Shown piece by piece: positions 40,501 through 49,500 of a DNA stretch of 64,000 nt (position 1 is its first letter; each line of letters opens with the position of its first letter). This DNA comes from Streblospio benedicti (Eukaryota; Annelida; Polychaeta; Spionida; Spionidae): positions 35,707,131 through 35,771,130 of the forward strand of contig CM032661.1 of assembly GCA_019095985.1 (NCBI GenBank), given 5' to 3'. Position numbers and translations under genes: made by a program. The notes under the pieces are model-generated. The model saw only the letters and a list, made by a program, of their open reading frames with translations. It had not been told where the DNA came from and made no database searches.

Positions 40501-43500
40501 CTTCATCTGTAAATATTGCCAGAAAGGTTTTCTTAGAAGTGACCACTTAAGACGACATGCAAAAACAGCTAAATATTGTTCTACAAAAGTGCAGATGCAA
40601 AGCGTTAACACTGCCATAAATATTCATGGAACAAGCAAAGACGTGAAAATGTGCAAACCTTATCGCAAGTGGAAATGGCAGGGACGGTATAATGTTATGG
40701 ACAAGACGTGTGGGCGATGTGGTCATGTCAGTGGATCAGTAAAGGAGGCAGCACAACATCTGGTGAATACCCATGGGTATTCTCAGTCATATGTATGTCG
40801 TGTTTGTCATGAAGCCTTTGGTTACCACTCTGCTTTGATAACCCACTTTAAAAGGAGATGTATGGATAAAACTAAAGTTGAAAATTCTATTGCACATGAA
40901 GGCGAAAAAATGAAGGTTTCCCACGATGAAGGCAGCAGCGATTCTATTGCGGGTACAGATCACAAGTCTAAACACAAGGCCAGACGACCAAGAAGCTACG
41001 GTGACAGTAAGCTAAAGCTGATGATGTCTGCAAAATGCAAGCACTGTGATTATATTGCTGATGGCCCTTCATTTTTGGCAGCCCATTTAGTTTCAATTCA
41101 TGACATTGAGAGGTGCTACATCTGTATGGTTTGTAATAAGTCATACACGTGCAAACATCACCTGTATAGGCACTTTGAGATTTCTTGTTCCAAAAATAAG
41201 TCAAATCAGGACAAAAATCAAGAGCACAATATCAACAATGTGAATTCATCTACTAATGCAGTGAATGAAATGAAGAGATTGGTCTCTGTACGTGTACGTG
41301 AGGAAATGGAGGCGATGAGTGCAGAAAGCAAAATGTTTGAAGAAAACGATGATGAAGAAGCACAAATTGGTGGTCAGCAGTCAGCTGATAGCGTCTCATC
41401 AGAAGATAATCACAATAATGTTCAGTTTGACAAGGAAGATGAGGAAAGTTGGTCGGATCTGAATGTAGAAGACAGCGACACTGACAGTGAAGATCTACAA
41501 AGTGAAAAGATGATCATGCAGCTGGCAAAGTTACACTCAAACCCTAAAACATAAGATTAACAATGCAAAATTCAAATTCCATCTAGACTTTTGATTGCGT
41601 ATATTCTACGAACACTTTCCTAAAATGAACACTCGATATTTTATGTACATGTATTCTCACAATCGATGTAAAGACAAAGTAAATGATTTTGTTTAGAAAA
41701 GTAGTGTTTGGATCAATTAATTCATTCATATACTGGTATTTCTTTCATTTTTATTTAAAAGTTATTTAATTCATGGGTAATTAAGTAAATGTTTTACATG
41801 GCTGCTTGGGTATATGAATCAAATGTAAAATTTTCATAGTCCATTAGTAGCAATTTACAATTTACATGCAGTTCCTGCAGGACAAAATTGTCATTTATCT
41901 TTAATTTTCTCTTGTTTGTTATTGTTTCTATTGGCTGATAGTACTTAAGAATCTTACATATCAAATATTAAGTACTTAAGATTATAATTAAGAAGAATTC
42001 CTCATAGTCATTATAAGTTGAAATAAAGATTGTTCGGTTCCTAACTTATTTATTTCTCTTAAGTTGTAGTTCAACCACAAGCATGCATTTGGTTAGAACA
42101 TTTTTCAATTATTTGAAACTAGCACAGAAACCCCTCTCCACCAATTATAGAGACTAGGCCTACATGTAGATAAGGCTGGATTTGGTAACAACATTGTGAC
42201 CTACCTTCTCCCCCCTATCGCTGGTCCACACCCCTCTCAGCACAGATCCATACTCGCCCTGGCCCAGCTCAAACCCCAGGCTGATGCTTTCTGGACGCAG
42301 CAGCACTGGGTGCTTCCCACGGCCCTGAAGTACACCCAGGAATCACATGACCACTCTTCTAATTAATATTTACATCATTCAGTCATTTAGGGATCCATTG
42401 CACAAGTTTTGCATTCTTTCAATCTACATACATATTTGATTTCCTCATGGTATAAATTCTATTGATAAATATATAGCTTTGGGGTTTCTTATTTCTATTT
42501 ATTTCCAGTTTTTGATTTTAGACAACAATTTAGTGTATAACATACCCTGTTAACACCTCACCAACAATGTTGAATTCTAATTGAGGCTTACAACCCCATA
42601 GCTGCTTAAATGACAACAACCTCTGGATGCTGAACATTGCTACTACTTGGAAATCGTAACTGAATGATATTACCACTACCTTTGGCCTACTGCATGAAAT
42701 ACCCTAATTGTTAACAGCTGGTTCTTGTGAAAGTTACAATCTAAATACGTATGTTCTACATCACAAAGCATGTGGGTGAAAAGGACTCCTATACCTGAAA
42801 GAGAGGGTGCGGTGGCGGTGGTGCGGTGGGCAGACTCGACTTGCGCTGGAGGCGGTGTGCAGCGGCCTCCACGTACAGGGTGTGACCTTCCTCTGTAACA
42901 TGACGTGATATTTTGGCATTGTAGCAGATGGTTGGAACAGACATTTTGAGAATATTTAGCAACAAGTTTCAACCGGATTTAGCTTTGAATCAATTCATAG
43001 CATTATAATATTTATAACGTACCGTTTATTCCTGTGATGATGTGTGACCCAAGATAATCGTCGTCGGTGTCTTCTTGCGTCACCGGCTTGACACCTTCAT
43101 CTGAAACAGATGATATCGGGAGTAGAATAGCCTAGAATTGAACTTAAAGTCACGTAAATATATAATATTTAGCCAAAGAATATTTAGTTTACTGTATTTA
43201 AAAAAAAATATACATATATTACTGTTTTAGAAAGGATTATAGTTGTAAAAATTCAGGTCCTGTCAAGTACTACAATAGATATCAAAATATTTTTTCAAGT
43301 ACAATTTTATGCGGAACAAAAACACTACACAACAAATTTAAAATACACATTTGCAACTACATATAACAAATCTGTTACAAATAAATACTAAGTTGACTAA
43401 ATATGGTAGTTACGACAGCTAGAGTGAAGCATCGCTGCAGTCAGTCCACAAGTCATGAACATAGGTGAGTGGACGTGTGAACATGAATGTGTGTGCTTGG

Positions 43501-46500
43501 TTACCGGGGGTGATGGCCACTGTGAGGCGACACTCGAGCCCGTCTGCGTGCCGAGCGTAATAGTCCACGATGTGCTCCAGACTTGGGAGCAGCGGGCCGT
43601 TGTCAATGTGGTAAGCCACGTTGTGCTAAAGGAAAATGTGCAATAGGCTGATTACTCATCTATATTACTGTTTCATCATAAGCAAGGGGCCATTATTAAA
43701 ATGTGTGCGGTTCAATGACCTTTGAACCAGGCTCAAAGTCAACTGTCTTGCCTTATTAAAATCCTCATAGTTTGAATATCATGCCTCTTTAATAAACTCA
43801 TTAATCATCAACTCCTGATTCATTTTATTTCATTAAATACCTCTATGAGTGACCTTTATACCTAACTAATGACCTCATTAGGTGCATTTGACCTTCATAC
43901 CTCATTAACGACCTGGTAGTGTTAATTTGACCTTCATACCTCATTAATGACCTCGTAGCATTTGACCTTCATACCTCATTAATGACCTCGTAGTGTTTGA
44001 CCTTGCCCCCAAAGCGGAGTGAGAGCACGTAGTTCCCGGCGGTGCGGCTGCTCTGCCGCACCAGGAACAGTCCCGAGTGAGCGCCGGCGCCGGGCGAGGA
44101 CTCGAGGAGCAGCACGGCGCGCTGTGGGGGGGGGGACGGAATACAAGGAATACAATACAATACAATAATAATTTTTATAGCGCAAATTCCAATAAATGTT
44201 CATGTGCGCTTGTAGGCCTCCTTAAACAAATGGTGCTTCAAAATGGTAAGAGTCTTCGATTGTGTTATGGACAGGGGAAGTTTTTTCCATAATTCAGGTG
44301 CTGCTACCTTAAATACATGAGTGTACCGATGCTCTTTTAGTGTGAAGTGGGAAATGGCTTTGAAATTAAGTGGAAAGTGAAAAATTGACTAAAATGCAAT
44401 AAGTGTACACTAGAAGAAAAAAGTAAGATGGAAGTAGGAAGTGGGAAATTAGCGTGGGACGTGGGAACAAGACCCACCCACCCCCAACTACATCCTTATA
44501 TATGAGCTTTGAATTTTCTTATCCTATCTTTATCTTTTAACTATCTATTGTCTTGGGTATCATTGTCACATCACTAACATTGCCCATCACACTGGTATCT
44601 ACGGGAACATGAGCATGGAAATGTGACCAGCTCTTGAAATTGACACTAGCCAATTGGTTTTATGCTTTTGCCGGGTCAGAATGAATTTTGTTCCTGGAAA
44701 ACATTTACAATTACAATGTTTTACTAATAACCAACTAATACCTAATTAACCAATAACTAAAGCTTAAAAGCTTAAACAGAATATCACAACAATCCAGTAT
44801 TTTGTCATTAAGAATGACTTAGCTTGCTGTGAGTGCTTGTAGTATAAAGTACCTTCCTGTCGATTGGACCATGAAGCCAGTCCCCTCTCTTGCTCTTGGG
44901 CGTTGGTGGCTGGTAACTGTCTGAAAAAATTACAATAATTTTTTCTATAGAGCTCTTCAATTTGAGGATTCATCGCTGCTTTCCGTAAATTACTTAAATT
45001 ATCATAAATGGACCAGATGTGTTTTGAAATAATTAAAATTCATTGGCAGTTTGGAAAGGTTACTGGATTTAGTATAGACATAGACAAGCATTTATATAAT
45101 GCTAATACAAGTTGTTCAATCCACTAACATTGATCACTCTCTAATAAATCACAAATAATCACAATGGTAATCAGTGGTAATTTAAATTGAGTGAGCGCCT
45201 TACACCAAATGTTAGCAAAGAAGCAACAAAACGTTGACAATCAAACTACTAATCAGACTCGAAATCAAAGTCCCTGTGAGTTGGCAGCAGTACATATATT
45301 AGTACATGGCCATTTCTGGATTTCATGCTATTCTAAAAAATTTCCACAAAATCCCTCCAAAATTTCCAACCATTTAAAAAAAATCTAAATCCATTGCCCC
45401 TGTGTGTGCCTCACCAATATAGTTTGCTGTTTCTGTGTGCCCTCCCATCATTGCCAGCTCATACGGTGTTTTCAGCTCATCATTCCGGATCCATGCAGCA
45501 AAACTATGTTTTAACAAAACCTAGAAAAGAAAGAGGCTGGACTTAATAAGTTGTTAGAAGTGTAGATTCGTGCTAATTGTATGTAAAAATTAGCATGATA
45601 ATAAATTAAATAACTAGATTATTTGTGTCACATGTATTTGTGTGAAAATTTTACAGAAATTTATAAATCTGCAGCATTAATGCACTCTACCAAATTAGAT
45701 ACTAAGTTAGGCAAATGAATTGAGGTAGCAAACTGTTTTTTCAAAATAAACTTATAAATCTAGAAACTCCAGTATATTTACCATATGCTAAAAGCAAGAT
45801 ATTCCTGAACTAAATTATAAACCATTGAACAATTTGCATTTAACTGACTCAATCATGGGTACATTTAATATTAATATTTTCATCTGAAATTTGGTGGAAC
45901 ATGTGAATGATATCAATAATTTTTAGTCAATTATAAAAAATTCTAAAATATATAGGAAATATACACTTTGTCCAAATATAGAAAAATAAATGAATGGTTA
46001 AAAAGCATAGAAGAAAGTAAATAGCAGTTGTCAACAAGTAATAATACTCAATTTTGTGCATCAAGTTAGCTGACCTTGACACACTCTGTGTGACCTCGCT
46101 GTGCTGCCTCGTGAAGCGCCACGTTGGCTGTGGCTTTGTGTCGCGACTGTGGATTGGCTGAGCCCTCCACCAATAACATCTCAGCGATGGTTGGTTGGTT
46201 CAGCTGACATGCACGCTGCAGAGGTTAAAATAGAAAATCAAGGTCACGACGGGTATTTATAAGCTACATTGTACTGAAAACATTAATTCCACGCTACATG
46301 TAGACAGTATCAAATATCTGCACCAACAAAATGCCAAGCCCTAGAAAAAATGATTGTTTGGTTCCGATAACATGATTTTGAAAAATAGGTTAGTAAGGTA
46401 GGTAATTTTTTTTTCTTCATATTTTTTTACCACAAAAAATTAGGTTAGGTAGGTGCCACTTCTTTTTTTTACTCCACATAGAAAACGAAAGTGACTGCAC

Positions 46501-49500
46501 ACACAACATGATGGTAAAATTAAACAAAAATGATGAATTAAATATGATTTTTTTATTGGATCGCTAAAATTAGTATATTATTTTATGTCTGAATTCATAG
46601 GTCCGAAGTTTTTATAAAAAAACTCAATAAAAAGATTAGGTTAGGGGGGTTAAAATGGGTTAGCTAGGGTTACCAGAACCACAGGATCATTTTTTCTAGG
46701 CCCAATGTAATCACAAAACCATTTAAAAACCATTGACTATTTAAAGTTATAAGTTTTTCAACATTAAAGCATACATGTATGTGTGTTTGGTTGGTCAGAT
46801 GTATGCCATAGTGACTGACTCAGTTATATAGAGCTAAAAAGTGTATAATATGAAATTGTATATTTTGTTTTGTTCATATATAATAGTCATTAACAGACAT
46901 TAAAGTCCGCTGCAAGAAATGAAGGTATAACTAATAAAATTATTAAATCCAGTAATTTAGTCAAAGATACATGATTTCATGTTTAGCTGTATAAGAGCAG
47001 TATGAGGCTGTGATTTTGAAGGCGCACCTAGTTCTATATAGCTATGCGCCCATCTCCATTTAGTGCATTATGTACATGTACGCGTGTTATTGCATGTACT
47101 GTGTTCATATGGGTGCGCACTGCGCCTGCACGTTTCTCTCAGAAAGCACGTCTATATGTCACAGTCAATTGAAATTTTTTTAAAAGGCCTTTGCAACGAG
47201 TACCAAAGCTACAGTATTCATAGTAAAACCGTTTATTATTTTTTTCAAGTGACTGTGGTATATGTACCTGTAGTGGTGTGTGACCGTGCCCATCTATTGC
47301 CTCCACGGCCACACCACGCTCCAACAACAGGCGGACGATATCCTCGTTTCCACTTTTCACCGCCAGGTGGAGACAGCTACTGCCTATAAAGACGGCGGTA
47401 TATACAATTTAGTGAGAGTTGAGATTTGGGTTTTCAATTCATTGAGAATTGAGATTTGACCTTTCAATTCATTGAGATCAATTGATTGAGATTTGAGAAA
47501 AGGGCTTTTGCATAGAGATTTGTAACTAATTTATTGAGATTTTTTAGATCAAGGGGTGGTATATACCCCCATCTATAGATAGCAGAGCGCATTTTTTTGC
47601 ATATTTCTTTAAATCTATTCCAGACGACTAATCTGCACATAAAATAAATAAAACAATTCACACACAAAAAAACACTCATGTGTTAAGCACTGTCTAAAGG
47701 ATTTATTTGCCCCTAATAACCACCTCCCCAATGATTAAGATATAAACAATTCTACTCTCACTGTTACCGAAAGCAAGCTCCTACCATTGTATTGATATAG
47801 CTGAAGACATAGCTTCCATTTGACTTTATCAACTGGTCCTGACTGGACTTGAGCTCATGACCCCAAGTTTGTGAGACCACAATGATACCATCATCCCAAG
47901 CACTGGGCTGTACAGTGGTAGGAGCTTGCTTGCCATAACAGTGAGAGTAGAATTGAAGTCACAAGCAAACTTGGGAAAAATATATACCCCTATGTTTTTC
48001 ATAAGGTATACACTGACCGTCCTGATCCTTGGAGTCGACATCAGGACAGTGTGCATGGTGCAGGATGATCACAGCCTGGTCTGGGTCTGCAACATGAACA
48101 TGACTACACTATCAATACATCTTACATCAATAAAAACTGCCATACTTTTATCAGTTCATGTATTATACTATTTTCTAATTTCCTGCTGTTTTGGTTTTAA
48201 AGAACAAATCAATGATTAAACTGAAATTCTAATTATTTACACCATTTTCTTTTCTATTTTTATTCTATTATTTTATTTCATATGTTGGTTTGATACATTT
48301 ACATAGCTACTACATTTAAATGATGTGGCTTCTTATCACCAATGAAATGACATACTCATGGTAAAATGACATTTAAAGAGATGATATGTGCAACAATGAA
48401 ATGTTTCATACCGGTATTTGGCATGTCTACAAAGGTATAGAAAATTCTAAATTTGGTGTGCTGGGGCAGCCGGTAATTCTTACCATTTTGAGATATTACT
48501 AAGGGTCAGTATTTTTTATGTTGAAAAATTACATACTGATATATAAAACACTGAATGTAAAAAAACAATGATAGTGTGTACTGGTATATTCAGGGGCCAC
48601 ATTAGTCATTTGAACATATCTTTTCCATGATTAATAATATCTTTACACACAGGTATTTGTCATTCTATGCATTCTATGTATGGTGTGCAGTGGACATCCC
48701 ACCCTTCCTGGTTCCTTCAAAATATTAGATGTACATGTATAATCTGTTTTGACCAGTGTTGACTAATGCTGCTAGTCTTAATTCATACACATCAGGTATC
48801 AAATTCAATCCAATTAATCTTTACTAATACCCTTTCCTTTAAAAAAAATCCTGTATCGAGTGATGTGTGCACAGCTTTGTGGGGTGAAAATCCTTTGGGT
48901 ACCTGAGCATATGGCCTTGTGTAGCAGGTTGGTGTATCCGTACTTAAGACTGGTGGGTGGTGGAGGCTGCCCTTCTAGGCCTCTTTGTACACTGATCACA
49001 CCAGCACCAGGTGCTGCTTTTTCAGTATACACTCGAAGGAGCTCATCAAGACCTAGCAATAAAAATACATACCCGTTACACTATATTAATATGTGCAAAG
49101 GAAAAAGGCATGTAAACTGATAGCTATCTACCAGGATATAGAACTCATAAAAGATTACTTATCCATCACAGGGCTGACAACTATAAAAAGCAGCAGACAA
49201 GAACAAAAGTGTCCCGTTCTTATCTTAATAAAATTGTGAGCGCTAAAAAGTATGTGGTACATTGGGGTGTGAACTGTACCAGCCCCTGGCGAAAATCTGC
49301 CATCTCCGCCTTCATTGATGTAAGTGCATAGAGTAAGTGTTGGTTTATTGCAGAACTGGCCAATTCTATCTGTATTTATAACTTTGGTATCCCATTTTAT
49401 TCTTTAGAAATATCTATTAGCGTTTACTCATTCTTTCATCTTGAGCATACATCTATATAATTAGAATCACAGTTTCACTAAACTTCTCAAAGAATCTAGG

